64,000 nt of DNA from NCBI GenBank assembly GCA_023663085.1, contig JAMPIB010000004.1, positions 1 to 64,000 on the forward strand, written 5' to 3'. This DNA is from Ruminococcus sp. GTDB taxonomy: Bacteria > Bacillota > Clostridia > Lachnospirales > Lachnospiraceae. Shown one piece after another: positions 25,984-35,662 of the stretch. The notes beneath the pieces were generated by a model. The model did not search any database. It saw only the letters and a program-made list of their open reading frames with translations, and was not told the origin of the DNA. How positions within the stretch are numbered: the stretch's first letter is position 1; every line of letters starts with the position of its first letter. Both the position numbers and the translations under genes were made by a program.

Positions 25984-27000
25984 ATGGCGAAAGGTTCTGA
26001 AGAGAGAATTACCGGCCTGCAGAAGGCGGCTATTTTGCTGATCGCCCTCGGACCGGAAAAGTCATCTAGTATATTTAAACACTTAAAAGAAGAAGAGATT
26101 GAAGAACTGACTCTGGAAATTGCCAATACAAGGACCATTACACCGCAGGTTAAGGATGCGGTACTGGAGGAATTTTACCAGGTGTGTCTGGCACAGCAGT
26201 ATATTGCGGAAGGCGGTATCAATTACGCGAAGGAAGTTCTGGAGAAATCCTTTGGTGCGGATAAGGCCAGAGATGTTATTGGCAAACTGACGGCATCCCT
26301 GCAGGTTAAACCGTTTGAATTTGTCAGAAAAACAGATCCTTCTCAGTTGCTGAACTTTATTCAGGATGAACACCCGCAGACGATCGCCCTTATTTTGTCT
26401 TATCTGTCGGCAGCACAATCGGCGCTTATTATTTCCGCGCTCCCGCCGGACAGACAGGCGGATGTTGCCAAGCGTATCGCTGTCATGGACAGAACCAGTC
26501 CGGATATCATCAAAGAGGTGGAGAAAGTTTTGGAATCAAAACTGGCATCTTTAGTAAATCAGGATTACACGATCATCGGTGGTGTCGATGCAGTCGTAGA
26601 AATTTTGAATACAGTAGACCGTGGTACAGAGAAACATATCATGGAGACTCTGGAAATCGAAGAACCCGAACTGGCGGACGAGATCAGGAAGAAGATGTTT
26701 GTATTCGAAGATATCCTGCTGCTTGACGACAGAGCAATCCAGCGTGTACTTCGTGATGTTGATAACAGTGATCTTGCGATCGCCCTGAAAGGTTCCAATG
26801 AAGAGGTACAGAATGCTATTTTCAACAACCTTTCCAAACGTCTGGCGGTTATGATAAAGGAAGATATGGAGTTCATGGGCCCTGTACGTATGAAGGACGT
26901 AGAAGAGGCACAGCAGAAGATCGTAAATATCATCAGAAAACTGGAAGATTCTGCGGAAATTGTCATCTCCAGAGGTGGAGGTGACGAGATTGTGGTCTAA
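25984..27000 (+). CDS. fliG: Flagellar motor switch protein FliG
   Basis: C-ring protein that contacts FliF, FliM and the stator MotA; it converts ion flow into rotation. The 338 aa protein has the N-terminal FliF-binding domain (KAAILLIALGPEKSS), the middle-domain EHPQ motif in FIQDEHPQTIALILSYL near residue 123, and the C-terminal charged helix VFEDILLLDDRAIQRVLRDV near 239 that meets the stator. fliH begins inside its last codons, so the two are coupled. Confidence 0.97.
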   Translation: MAKGSEERITGLQKAAILLIALGPEKSSSIFKHLKEEEIEELTLEIANTRTITPQVKDAVLEEFYQVCLAQQYIAEGGINYAKEVLEKSFGADKARDVIGKLTASLQVKPFEFVRKTDPSQLLNFIQDEHPQTIALILSYLSAAQSALIISALPPDRQADVAKRIAVMDRTSPDIIKEVEKVLESKLASLVNQDYTIIGGVDAVVEILNTVDRGTEKHIMETLEIEEPELADEIRKKMFVFEDILLLDDRAIQRVLRDVDNSDLAIALKGSNEEVQNAIFNNLSKRLAVMIKEDMEFMGPVRMKDVEEAQQKIVNIIRKLEDSAEIVISRGGGDEIVV

Positions 27001-27889
27001 TAGAAACTTATATAAATCAAGATATGTTGTTGTCGAGCAGGAAGAAAAATGTGTCATTGACAGTAATTCCCGCCTCGTCAGCAGGATTGAAGAGATTGAA
27101 GCCGATAAGAAAAGACGGGCCGCTTTTGCTGCGGGGGAAGAGTATGCGGAAGAAGGGTTCGTCGGCGGGCTTGGCGCTGAACAGATCGACACGGAAGGTA
27201 CCGATGGGGAGGCGGCGGAAGGCAATGTGATCAAAGCACAGGGTAATCCGTCGTTACAGGAACCGGATGGCCCGACTCCGGAAGAACTCCGGGAACAGGT
27301 GGAAGCCGAACTGGCACAGGCCAGGGAAGAAGTGGAGCAGATCAGGCAGATCGCCAGAGAAGAGATTGAGAGAGAAAAGCACGAGACGCTGGATGAGGCC
27401 AGAAAGACCGGATATGACGAAGGTTATAAAATGGCGCAGGCAGAAGCCGAGCGGATGCGGGATGAACTGGACAGACAGCGTGTCAGAATGGAAGAAGAAT
27501 ATGATGCACTGATAGAAGAACTGGAACCGCAGTTCATTGATACGATCACAGCGGTCTATAATCATATTTTTCAGGTAGAATTAGAGAATGAGAGAAATAT
27601 CCTGGTGCATCTTATTGAAACTACTTTGCGAAAAGTAGAGAGTAGCAGGACTTTTATTGTGCATGTTTCCAAGGATGATTATGCGTATGTCAATATGCAG
27701 AAAAAAATGCTTACGGAAGAGGCAGTCAGCGGCCGCGGCGTGGTCGAGGTGGTAGAAGACATTACATTACATAAAAACGAATGTATGATCGAGACTGATG
27801 GCGGGATCTTTGACTGCGGCGTAGGTACACAGTTGGAAGAACTGACAAAGAGACTGAAACTGTTATCGTTTATGAAAGATGAAGGATAA
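26990..27889 (+). CDS. fliH: Flagellar export regulator FliH
   Basis: Binds the FliI ATPase and brings it to the export gate. The 299 aa protein has a long charged coiled coil (about residues 85-175, rich in Glu, Arg and Gln) and a C-terminal V-ATPase-E-like domain. The start is TTG at 26990: a full GGAGGTGA (26977-26984) lies 5 bases before it, inside the end of fliG. The longer frame from TTG 26960 has no ribosome site. It overlaps fliG by 11 bases. Confidence 0.88.
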   Translation: MWSNRNLYKSRYVVVEQEEKCVIDSNSRLVSRIEEIEADKKRRAAFAAGEEYAEEGFVGGLGAEQIDTEGTDGEAAEGNVIKAQGNPSLQEPDGPTPEELREQVEAELAQAREEVEQIRQIAREEIEREKHETLDEARKTGYDEGYKMAQAEAERMRDELDRQRVRMEEEYDALIEELEPQFIDTITAVYNHIFQVELENERNILVHLIETTLRKVESSRTFIVHVSKDDYAYVNMQKKMLTEEAVSGRGVVEVVEDITLHKNECMIETDGGIFDCGVGTQLEELTKRLKLLSFMKDEG

Positions 27890-27894
27890 ACGCT

Positions 27895-29205
27895 TTGAGG
27901 GTTGACTTTACAAAATACGGGAAAATTACAGATGATGTTTTTTTTAAGAGCATGGGACGCGTAGAAAATGTGGTTGGCCTGACGATAGAATCTGCGGGGC
28001 CGGAGGCGAAACTCGGTGATATGTGCATGGTATCTCCGACAGATAAAAGCCTGCCGCCTATTATGGCGGAAGTGGTCGGTTTCAAGGGAAGAAAAACACT
28101 TCTGATGCCTTATGAAAATACAGAAGGTATCGGCATCGGTTCCATGGTGGAAAATACGGGCGTGCCGTTATCTGTGCAGGTGAGCGGCCTGCTGCTTGGC
28201 CAGGTACTCGATGGACTCGGCAGATGTAATGTGACGGATATCACCGGACAGTCTAAGAGTTATCCGATGGAGGCTCCGCCGCCGGATGCCATGTCCAGAA
28301 AAATTATCGACGAAGTACTCCCGCTCGGCGTTAAGGCTGTTGATGGCCTTTTGACTGTCGGCAAGGGACAGCGGATCGGCATCTTCGCCGGTTCCGGCGT
28401 TGGTAAATCGACGCTGATGGGTATGTTTGCCCGTAATACGAAAGCGGACATCAATGTGATCGCTCTGATCGGAGAGCGGGGCAGGGAGGTGCGCGAGTTT
28501 ATAGAAAGGGATCTTGGCCCGGAAGGCATGAGCCGTTCCGTTGTTGTAGTGGCCACTTCCGATAAAGCTGCGCTGGAAAGGAAAAAAGCGGCGCAGACCG
28601 CGACGGCGATCGCGGAATATTTCAGGGATCAGGGAAAAGACGTGCTTTTGATGATGGACTCTTTAACACGTTTTTCCATGGCGCAGAGAGAGATTGGTTT
28701 GGCGAGCGGCGAACCGCCGGTATCGAGAGGGTATCCGCCGAGCGTATATTCCGAGATGCCGAAACTCTTAGAGCGTGCGGGCCGTTCCGATAAAGGTTCC
28801 ATTACGGGACTTTATACGGTGCTCGTCGATGGCGATGATTTTAATGAACCGATCACCGATACGGCCAGAAGTATCCTCGATGGACATATCATGCTGGATC
28901 GTAAACTGGCCCATAAGAACCATTATCCGGCTATAGACGTTTTACAGAGTATCTCCCGCTGCATGAGTCAGATCGTGCCGAATGACCACAAACTGGCGGC
29001 CGGAAGGCTGAAAAACGTACTGGCGACTTATAATGAGGCGGAAGACCTTATCAATATCGGCGCTTATAAGAGCGGCAGCAATAAGAATATTGATTATGCC
29101 ATAGAGAAGATAGACGCCGTAAACGACTATCTGATGCAGGAAACAGACTCTAAATTTGAGTATGAACAGGAACTTGAAATGTTAAAAGAATTATTTGCCG
29201 AGTAA
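27895..29205 (+). CDS. fliI: Flagellum-specific ATPase FliI
   Basis: Hexameric F1-like ATPase that energises loading of flagellar export substrates. The 436 aa protein has Walker A GIFAGSGVGKSTLMG near residue 161, the family block GERGREVREFIERDLG near 189, Walker B VLLMMDSLTRF near 249 and SLTRFSMAQREIGLASGEPP. It starts with TTG at 27895, with AAGGAT about 7 bases upstream. It lies between fliH and fliJ as usual. Confidence 0.97.
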   Translation: MRVDFTKYGKITDDVFFKSMGRVENVVGLTIESAGPEAKLGDMCMVSPTDKSLPPIMAEVVGFKGRKTLLMPYENTEGIGIGSMVENTGVPLSVQVSGLLLGQVLDGLGRCNVTDITGQSKSYPMEAPPPDAMSRKIIDEVLPLGVKAVDGLLTVGKGQRIGIFAGSGVGKSTLMGMFARNTKADINVIALIGERGREVREFIERDLGPEGMSRSVVVVATSDKAALERKKAAQTATAIAEYFRDQGKDVLLMMDSLTRFSMAQREIGLASGEPPVSRGYPPSVYSEMPKLLERAGRSDKGSITGLYTVLVDGDDFNEPITDTARSILDGHIMLDRKLAHKNHYPAIDVLQSISRCMSQIVPNDHKLAAGRLKNVLATYNEAEDLINIGAYKSGSNKNIDYAIEKIDAVNDYLMQETDSKFEYEQELEMLKELFAE

Positions 29206-29233
29206 AGCGAACATGCGGAAGGATTGAGTCAGC

Positions 29234-29683
29234 ATGGCAAAGTTTGTATACAGAATGCAGAGCATTTTGAATATTAAGGTACAGTTGGAAAATCAGGCGA
29301 AAATGGAACTCGGAAGGGCGCAGCGCAGGCTGCTCGAAGAGGAGGAACGTCTGCAGGCGCTTTACGAAAGAAAAGAATCTTATCTGGAGGAAGGCAGAAA
29401 ACTCCGGCTGGATTCCCTTAAGGTACAGAGTCTTCGGGATAACGAGTACGCGGTGGCGCGTATGGAGGAATATATCGAGGCGCAGAAAGAAAATATCAGA
29501 CGTGCCGAAGAACTGGTGGAAGAAGCGAGGCAGAAGCTGCAGGAGATCATGCAGGAGCGCAAGATGCAGGAAAAACTGCGTGAAAAAGCGTTTACACAGT
29601 TCGTGGCGCAGGAAAATGCCAAAGAGAGCAAGGAGATAGATGAACTGACAAGTTATACTTACGGTCAGAGACTTGCGAACTGA
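29234..29683 (+). CDS. fliJ: Flagellar export chaperone FliJ
   Basis: Coiled-coil stalk protein linking the FliI hexamer to the FlhA gate. The 149 aa protein is almost wholly helical, with heptad-rich Glu/Arg/Gln sequence and the typical opening FVYRMQSILNIKVQLENQAK. Sequence identity in this family is low, so the call rests on composition, the N-terminal pattern and position directly after fliI. Confidence 0.88.
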   Translation: MAKFVYRMQSILNIKVQLENQAKMELGRAQRRLLEEEERLQALYERKESYLEEGRKLRLDSLKVQSLRDNEYAVARMEEYIEAQKENIRRAEELVEEARQKLQEIMQERKMQEKLREKAFTQFVAQENAKESKEIDELTSYTYGQRLAN

Positions 29684-29709
29684 GAATGGAACGGAGGATT
29701 GGCACGGAT

Positions 29710-30573
29710 ATGGCAGAAGAGTTAATGGATGCTGTAGATACCAAGGCAGAGAAAAAAAGGCTCAAAGACGAGCGTAAAAAAATAAAAAACGATCAGAAAG
29801 CACAGAAGAAAGAGGCCAAACAGCGCGCTAAAGAAATTTCGGCACAGGAAGCCGAACTGGAGGATGAAGGCGGCGGGGTATCCGCCTTTTTCGTAACACT
29901 TGTTATCATTATCATCTGGATCGCTATCCTCTGTCTGCTCGTCAAACTGGATGTAGGCGGGTTTGGTTCTAATGTACTGGCGCCCGTATTAAAAGACGTT
30001 CCGGTAGTCAACAAGATCCTGCCGGCGGAATCGGTCGTCACTACGGATGACGAAGAGTCATACGGCGGCTATACGAGTCTGCGTGAAGCGGTGGATTATA
30101 TCAAGGAACTGGAACTGGAACTGGAGCAGGCACAGTCCGCCAACAATTCCGATTCGGCGCAGTTGGATGAACTGCGGGCCGAAATAGAAAGATTACAGAC
30201 TTTTGAAGACGCACAGGTGGAGTTTGAGCGGATCAAGACGGAATTCTATGAAGAAGTCGTTTATGCGGAGAATGGGCCGGGCCCGGAGGAATATCAGAAA
30301 TATTATGAACAGATAGATCCTACGACGGCTGAATATCTGTACAGACAGGTAATAGAGCAGTTACAGGTGGAGGCGCAGCTTACGGAGTATGCGCAGGCTT
30401 ACGCCGATATGGAACCGTCGGCGGCAGCGGGTATTTTTGAACAGATGACAAACGATCTGGATCTGGTAGCCAAGATACTGAATCAGATGGAACCCTCGGA
30501 CAGAGGCGCTATCCTGGCGGCTATGGATGCGGAGATCGCCGCACGGGTGACCAAGATCATGGATCCCGATTAA
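29710..30573 (+). CDS. MotE/YlxF-like membrane protein with MgtE-N-type domain
   Basis: The 287 aa protein has a very basic N-terminal stretch (about residues 13-45), one membrane segment (about 58-80), a coiled coil (about 120-165) and a C-terminal MgtE intracellular-domain-like repeat (YADMEPSAAAGIFEQMTN, LNQMEPSDRGAILAAMD). This is the architecture of MotE of Campylobacter and YlxF of Bacillus, which sit between fliJ and fliK. MotE is a chaperone for stator protein MotB. Whether that job applies here is inference. ATG 29710 follows GGAGG by 12 bases; ATG 29686 has no ribosome site. Confidence 0.72.
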   Translation: MAEELMDAVDTKAEKKRLKDERKKIKNDQKAQKKEAKQRAKEISAQEAELEDEGGGVSAFFVTLVIIIIWIAILCLLVKLDVGGFGSNVLAPVLKDVPVVNKILPAESVVTTDDEESYGGYTSLREAVDYIKELELELEQAQSANNSDSAQLDELRAEIERLQTFEDAQVEFERIKTEFYEEVVYAENGPGPEEYQKYYEQIDPTTAEYLYRQVIEQLQVEAQLTEYAQAYADMEPSAAAGIFEQMTNDLDLVAKILNQMEPSDRGAILAAMDAEIAARVTKIMDPD

Positions 30574-30593
30574 TCTTTTTACAGTGGTCGTTC

Positions 30594-30618
30594 ACTCTTT
30601 AGTCATATAAAGAGTTTG
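30594..30618 (+). other. Small hairpin before fliK
   Basis: ACTCTTT / AAAGAGT (30594-30600, 30609-30615) is a perfect 7-bp stem followed by only a short T run. It could be a weak terminator or an RNA processing site in the 93-base gap between the MotE-like gene and fliK. Confidence 0.4.
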
Positions 30619-30666
30619 ACGATATATATTATAGTACCTTGAAAACTAAAGGAAGGAGGAAAGGAA

Positions 30667-32205
30667 ATGGCAGGCATACCTGTAAACAACAATCTGAATG
30701 CGTTGACAAATGTTGTGAACCGCGCATCGGCAGTTGTATCAAGCGCCACATATGCCAAACAGGAAGAAGCGTTGAAGGACACTTTCGATATGTTCATGAA
30801 CCGTGCAGGTTCCCAGACAGTCGAAGGGACAGACGTACAAAGCGCCAAAGCGGATACCAAAGCGACTCCGGTACAGACGCTGAGTTCTTCCGTAAAGACG
30901 GGTTCCAAGACCATGTCGGCGGATGTTGCAGCGACGGACAATACCGCGAAGACTACGGTAAAAAGTGATAACACCGATACGAAAGCCGTAGAAAATGCGC
31001 AGAAGGATGAGACAAAAGTTTCGGGGGATACCGCGGAAGACAAGGTTTCCGAAGAAGTGCCGGGAGAGGTGCAGGAAGAAGTAAATGATGCTTCTAAGAA
31101 ACTGGTCGAGGATGTGGCGGAGGAATTAAACGTTACACCCGAAGAAGTGGAAGAAGCGCTGGCAGTACTTGGGTTAAGCGCGATGCAGTTGTTCGATCCC
31201 GAAAACATGAAGGCTCTTCTGATGCAGATATCCGGCAGCGAAGATCAGTTTGCACTGATAACGGATGCGGAACTTTACGGACATTTGCAGAACCTTTTGC
31301 AGCTGGTTTCACAAAGTTTTGACGCATTAGCGGAAACACTCGAACTTCCCGAAGATGAGTTGAATGCGCTTCTGGCGCAGATGACGATCGTGGAAGAGCA
31401 GCCGGAAGAAACAGAGATTCCCGCAGAACTTTTAACAAAACCGGAAGAGGCGGCGGAAGATGATGTGAATCTGGAAGGCATGAAAGATTATGCCGTAACG
31501 GTACACAAGGACGGTGAAACGGTGGAAGTAAAAGTCACGGTAAACGACGCGGACGGCTCTCAGAGTGCGCAGGAGGAAGTGAAGGCAGCGCCCGAAATAC
31601 AGACCAGACAGGAGTCTAAACAGGGGCACCGTAATTCATCCGAAGAAGGAGGCGCATCGGGAAATGCGATGATGCAGACGCCCGTTATGCAGCCGCAGCT
31701 TCAGGAGGTTTCCGAAGCACAGCCGCTCATGGAACGTTTCGTGAGCACGGAAGATATCATGGACCAGATCATGGAGTACATGAAGATCAATGTAAAAGAG
31801 GGAATGCAGGAACTTGAGATGCAGCTTCATCCCGCAAGCCTCGGTAATGTCAATGTGCAGATCGCTTCTAAAGACGGCGTGATCACGGCACACTTTACGG
31901 CGCAGAATGAAATCGTAAAAAATGCGATTGAGACACAGCTTGTGCAGTTAAAGACCCAGTTTGAAGAACAGGGCATCAAAGTGAGCGAAGTGGAAGTGAC
32001 CGTAGCGGATTACCGGTTTGAACAGAATTTCTCCGGCAACGAAGAACATCCGGGAGAAGAACAGGCGGAAGGTAAGAAGAACCGCAGAAAAATTGATCTG
32101 AATGAACTGGATCTGGAAGAATTGCCGGAAGATATGGACGATTCCGAGAGGATCGCCGCAGATATGATGGCAAGAAACGGCAACACGGTAGACTACATGG
32201 CATAA
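30667..32205 (+). CDS. fliK: Flagellar hook-length control protein FliK
   Basis: Secreted molecular ruler that ends hook export and switches substrate specificity through FlhB. The 512 aa protein has a long low-complexity N-terminal part rich in Ala, Thr, Glu and Val (ruler region, to about residue 340) and the conserved C-terminal domain (QELEMQLHPASLGNVNVQI near 375-393, then HFTAQNEIVKNAIE). The last 45 residues are acidic and basic tail. GGAAGGAGGAAAGG precedes the start. It sits before flgD as in other Clostridia. Confidence 0.92.
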   Translation: MAGIPVNNNLNALTNVVNRASAVVSSATYAKQEEALKDTFDMFMNRAGSQTVEGTDVQSAKADTKATPVQTLSSSVKTGSKTMSADVAATDNTAKTTVKSDNTDTKAVENAQKDETKVSGDTAEDKVSEEVPGEVQEEVNDASKKLVEDVAEELNVTPEEVEEALAVLGLSAMQLFDPENMKALLMQISGSEDQFALITDAELYGHLQNLLQLVSQSFDALAETLELPEDELNALLAQMTIVEEQPEETEIPAELLTKPEEAAEDDVNLEGMKDYAVTVHKDGETVEVKVTVNDADGSQSAQEEVKAAPEIQTRQESKQGHRNSSEEGGASGNAMMQTPVMQPQLQEVSEAQPLMERFVSTEDIMDQIMEYMKINVKEGMQELEMQLHPASLGNVNVQIASKDGVITAHFTAQNEIVKNAIETQLVQLKTQFEEQGIKVSEVEVTVADYRFEQNFSGNEEHPGEEQAEGKKNRRKIDLNELDLEELPEDMDDSERIAADMMARNGNTVDYMA

Positions 32206-32225
32206 TTTAGAAAGGAGAGATTTAT

Positions 32226-32969
32226 ATGATAGCACCAATAGAAGATGGTAAAGTCGTAGAAAATACCTCGGCGGCATCCATAGCACATGCCAGCGCGAAA
32301 AAGAGCAATTCTACGGTAGACAAAGATCAGTTCTTACAGCTTCTGGTAGCGCAGATGAAATATCAGGATCCGTTGGAACCTACTTCCAATACGGAATATA
32401 TTTCACAGTATGCGACCTTCTCAGAACTGGAGCAGATGCAGAACATGAGCGCATCCCTGGAACTGGCAAGAGCGTCAGGTCTGGTAGGACAGACGGTCGT
32501 TATGAAGGTAGTGGATTCGGCAGGTAAGACAACAATTACACAGGGTAATGTGGATTATGTCGTTTATGAGAACAACAAAGCATTTCTTTCCATTAACGGC
32601 GAGCTTTATTCCATGGATGATCTGGATACCGTAGCAGACCCGAATTATCTGAAAGCATATGCGGATGCGGCAGAATTTTTGAACGCCTACAACAAACTTC
32701 CGGTTATTCCGCTTTTGACGATCGAGCACAAAGAGGCGGTTGAGAAACTGAATGAGACTTATCAGAACATGACTGATTATCAGAAGAAGTTCATCACGGA
32801 TGATTATGTCAAGGGTCTTGAGAAGTATGTGGCCAGAATGGAAGAACTGAAAAAGCAGGAAGAGGAGTCTCAGGCCGGTGTAAGCGGCAGCGGTGATTCT
32901 TCTAAAGATGATAAGAAGGATGAGTCAGAAGAGACAGGCGGCAAGGATGCCGAAGATACTACAGTCTAG
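32226..32969 (+). CDS. flgD: Hook capping protein FlgD with atypical C-terminal domain
   Basis: Scaffold that caps the growing hook. The 247 aa protein has the FlgD N-terminal signature VDKDQFLQLLVAQMKYQDPL near residue 31-50 and TEYISQYATFSELEQMQNM. After a short segment like the start of the usual tudor/Fn3 region (VGQTVVMKV near 88), the expected C-terminal beta domain is replaced by a helical module (about 143-215: LLTIEHKEAVEKLNETYQNM, then DYQKKF). This looks like the three-helix repeats of Clostridial surface proteins. The end is a Ser/Asp/Glu/Lys-rich tail. Confidence 0.9.
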   Translation: MIAPIEDGKVVENTSAASIAHASAKKSNSTVDKDQFLQLLVAQMKYQDPLEPTSNTEYISQYATFSELEQMQNMSASLELARASGLVGQTVVMKVVDSAGKTTITQGNVDYVVYENNKAFLSINGELYSMDDLDTVADPNYLKAYADAAEFLNAYNKLPVIPLLTIEHKEAVEKLNETYQNMTDYQKKFITDDYVKGLEKYVARMEELKKQEEESQAGVSGSGDSSKDDKKDESEETGGKDAEDTTV

Positions 32970-33002
32970 GAAATCGCACAGATCTCAAGGAGGAGAATGG
33001 TT

Positions 33003-33407
33003 ATGAAGATTCAGAATAATCAGTTCCTTTCCATAGAGCAGCTGCAGGACAGATATCTGACCGGCAACGGCAGGCAGGTACAGAATAATCTTTCAGGGGA
33101 TGGACTCTCGTTTCAGGATATTTTATCAAAGAAAACAGAGAAACCGGAAACCCGGGAAGTGAAGTTCTCCAAACATGCCGCGGGCAGGCTGGCGGACAGA
33201 AATATCGAACTGACCAGCGAGCAGGTCAAACGCCTGAATCTGGGAGCGGCGAAAGCCGGTGCGAAAGGAATCAATGAGTCACTTGTTATCATAGATTCTC
33301 TGGCCTTCATCGTAAATGTACCGAATCATACGGTCATCACGGCGATGGATCAGGCGGAGACGGACGATAACGTATTTACTAACATTGATGGAGCCGTTAT
33401 CATTTAG
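33003..33407 (+). CDS. Flagellar operon protein (TIGR02530 family)
   Basis: Conserved small protein found between flgD and flgE in many Firmicutes, function unresolved. The 134 aa protein has an opening MKIQNNQFLSIEQLQ, a Ser/Gly-rich linker and the characteristic FSKHAAGRLADRNIELTSEQ near residue 56, followed by GAKGINESLVIIDSLAFIVNV. ATG 33003 is chosen because AAGGAGG (32987-32993) is 9 bases upstream; ATG 32997 is only 3 bases from it. A hook-assembly role is inferred from position only. Confidence 0.85.
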   Translation: MKIQNNQFLSIEQLQDRYLTGNGRQVQNNLSGDGLSFQDILSKKTEKPETREVKFSKHAAGRLADRNIELTSEQVKRLNLGAAKAGAKGINESLVIIDSLAFIVNVPNHTVITAMDQAETDDNVFTNIDGAVII

Positions 33408-33487
33408 CCGGACCTTAACGGAGGCTTATGTTCCCGAATGACAGAAGGAACAGACGGTTCATCACAGTATCAAGGAGGTCATTCATT

Positions 33488-35605
33488 ATGATGAGATCAC
33501 TTTTCTCTGGTGTAGCAGGTTTGAAAGTACACCAGACAAGAATGGATGTTATTGGTAACAATATTGCAAACGTTAATACGACATCTTACAAATCACAGTC
33601 CATGGTATTCAGCGATCTGCTGTACCAGACGACACAGGCGGCATCTGCTGCCAATGCGGAGACAGGACGTGGCGGTATCAACGCCAGACAGATCGGTCTT
33701 GGTGCCAAAGGCGGCGCAATCTCTACGGCGATTACGACACAGGGTTCGGCGCAGTCTACCAACAATCCCTGGGACGTTATGATCACAGGAGAATCTTTCT
33801 TCGTAGTCAGCAACGGTACCCAGAACTTCTTTACAAGAGATGGTTCTTTTAAAATTGACGGTTCAGGTAATCTGGTCATGTCTTCTACCGGTTATACGGT
33901 AATGGGCTGGCAGGTTGATGAAGCGACGGGCGAGATCCTACCGGATACGGTATCCGCTCTGCGCGTCATGAGAGAAGATAATATGACTTATCCGCCGGAA
34001 TCTACGACCAAAGGCTATATGTCCGGTATCGTGGATAAATATGATACGGCTCTGCACAGCACGGAAGGAAGGATCGTCACCTTATCTTTCTTCGATCAGC
34101 AGGGTTATTCCTATACGGGCAAATTCAGCATCCATGCGCTGGACGATCCCGGACAGTATTATGTACAGCTTGACGATATCTTAAATTCAGAGGGTGACTC
34201 TCTGATAGATGAATATAACTTGAGCAGTATCAGTGAAGTGGCAACGTTCGGCGGACAGCATACGATTGAGTCATCACAGGCTTACCGTCTGCTGGATACG
34301 GCTACCTATATCGGCGATAATAACGGTGTGCCGGAATATTCCATGAAATATTATCTGACAGATATGCTGAACGGCTATGCGACCAACCAGATCGTTAATG
34401 CCTCCGCTTCTTCCAAGAATCCGCCGAAGGTCAATCTGGCCAATAACGCAGAAGTAAAAGTTGGTGATGATGTCACGGTTACGGGCAGCGTGGAATTAGG
34501 AAAGAGTGAACTGACGGCTCCGGACTTTAACCTGATCTATGAAAATGAGAAATATTATGCGCCTGTTCTGGTACAGCAGAAAGATTCAGCCGGCAACGGC
34601 GTAGTGGATGCAGCGGGCAATCCGGTCATGGTTCCCGATCCGGCTAATAAGAAGGGCGTGGAACTGCCGGTCAAAGGTACGGGTACGGATGGCGCTTTTA
34701 CCGATGCAGAGTTGAAGTTATGGTCGGATGCACTGGCATCTTTTGGTAAAAATTCCAAGATCACTAAGATTTCCGTTGATCCCTCCACCGCGGCGGTCAC
34801 TATGGATTATGAACTGACATTCACAGCGCTTAAGGCTGGTAAGTATGATGAGGAAGGCAAGTACTTTATCGGCGATAAGATTGAAGATCCTCTGGCGGCT
34901 TATGGTCTTGCCAATACAGGTGATACGACCTATACGATTTCTTATGTGACGCCGGAAGGCCAGGCACAGATCCAGAAGTCCTTTACCTATAACGGCAATC
35001 TGCTCGTATATACTACGGATAAAGGTAAGTTCTCTTATATCGGAACACCGGATTCGGATGAGGCGACACTTTCCTTTAATGCCAGCGCTACCTCCAGAGA
35101 TGGCACCGTCATTCCGCTGACACAGTTTACCAATATTGACATCGACTTCTCACTTTCTTCCAATGTCAATAACGGCGGTACGTCTACGGCAGGTATGTTG
35201 AGTGGTGATGTGGATAACCCGTCGATCGGAACCGGTAGAAAAAATGGTGAGATGACAGGTATAGAGATTGCGCAGGATGGTAAGATAACAGCTTATTACG
35301 ACAACAACCAGTCCAAATTATTAGGTCAGATCGCAGTTGCCAACTTTGCGAACGCTTCAGGTTTATCCAAACAGGGTGATAACCTTTATTCAGCGACCGC
35401 AAACTCCGGTGAATTTGACGGTATCGGTGACGATATCACAGCGAACGGCGGTTCTATGACAAGCGGTGTTCTGGAAATGAGTAATGTCGATCTTTCCCAG
35501 GAATTTACAGAAATGATCACCACACAGCGTGGATTCCAGGCAAACAGCCGTATTATCACGGTTTCCGACACTTTATTAGAGGAACTTGTCAATCTGAAGA
35601 GATAA
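33488..35605 (+). CDS. flgE: Flagellar hook protein FlgE
   Basis: Main subunit of the hook, the universal joint of the flagellum. The 705 aa protein is long for FlgE (about 400 in enterics), with the extra mass in the variable surface domains (about 180-560). The axial N-terminal motif MDVIGNNIANVNTTSYKSQS and the C-terminal VDLSQEFTEMITTQRGFQAN are intact. ATG 33488 lies 9 bases after AAGGAGG; the open frame starting at 33428 has no ribosome site. There is no separate flgF or flgG in this cluster. Confidence 0.95.
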   Translation: MMRSLFSGVAGLKVHQTRMDVIGNNIANVNTTSYKSQSMVFSDLLYQTTQAASAANAETGRGGINARQIGLGAKGGAISTAITTQGSAQSTNNPWDVMITGESFFVVSNGTQNFFTRDGSFKIDGSGNLVMSSTGYTVMGWQVDEATGEILPDTVSALRVMREDNMTYPPESTTKGYMSGIVDKYDTALHSTEGRIVTLSFFDQQGYSYTGKFSIHALDDPGQYYVQLDDILNSEGDSLIDEYNLSSISEVATFGGQHTIESSQAYRLLDTATYIGDNNGVPEYSMKYYLTDMLNGYATNQIVNASASSKNPPKVNLANNAEVKVGDDVTVTGSVELGKSELTAPDFNLIYENEKYYAPVLVQQKDSAGNGVVDAAGNPVMVPDPANKKGVELPVKGTGTDGAFTDAELKLWSDALASFGKNSKITKISVDPSTAAVTMDYELTFTALKAGKYDEEGKYFIGDKIEDPLAAYGLANTGDTTYTISYVTPEGQAQIQKSFTYNGNLLVYTTDKGKFSYIGTPDSDEATLSFNASATSRDGTVIPLTQFTNIDIDFSLSSNVNNGGTSTAGMLSGDVDNPSIGTGRKNGEMTGIEIAQDGKITAYYDNNQSKLLGQIAVANFANASGLSKQGDNLYSATANSGEFDGIGDDITANGGSMTSGVLEMSNVDLSQEFTEMITTQRGFQANSRIITVSDTLLEELVNLKR

Positions 35606-35624
35606 CCTTCAGGATAATTCTTAA

Positions 35625-35662
35625 AGAAAGAGGAACTTTTGGGTTCCTCTTTCTGTATTTTT
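35625..35662 (+). terminator. Strong hairpin with T-run between flgE and flbD
   Basis: A perfect 12-bp stem AGAAAGAGGAAC / GTTCCTCTTTCT (35625-35636, 35643-35654) closes a 6-base loop and is followed by GTATTTTT. It has the form of an intrinsic terminator inside the fla/che operon and probably lowers expression of downstream genes. Confidence 0.75.

Noticed and set aside
27093..27104. GCCGATAA inside fliH as sigma-28 -10
   Set aside because: Inside coding sequence and no TAAA at 14-16 bases upstream.
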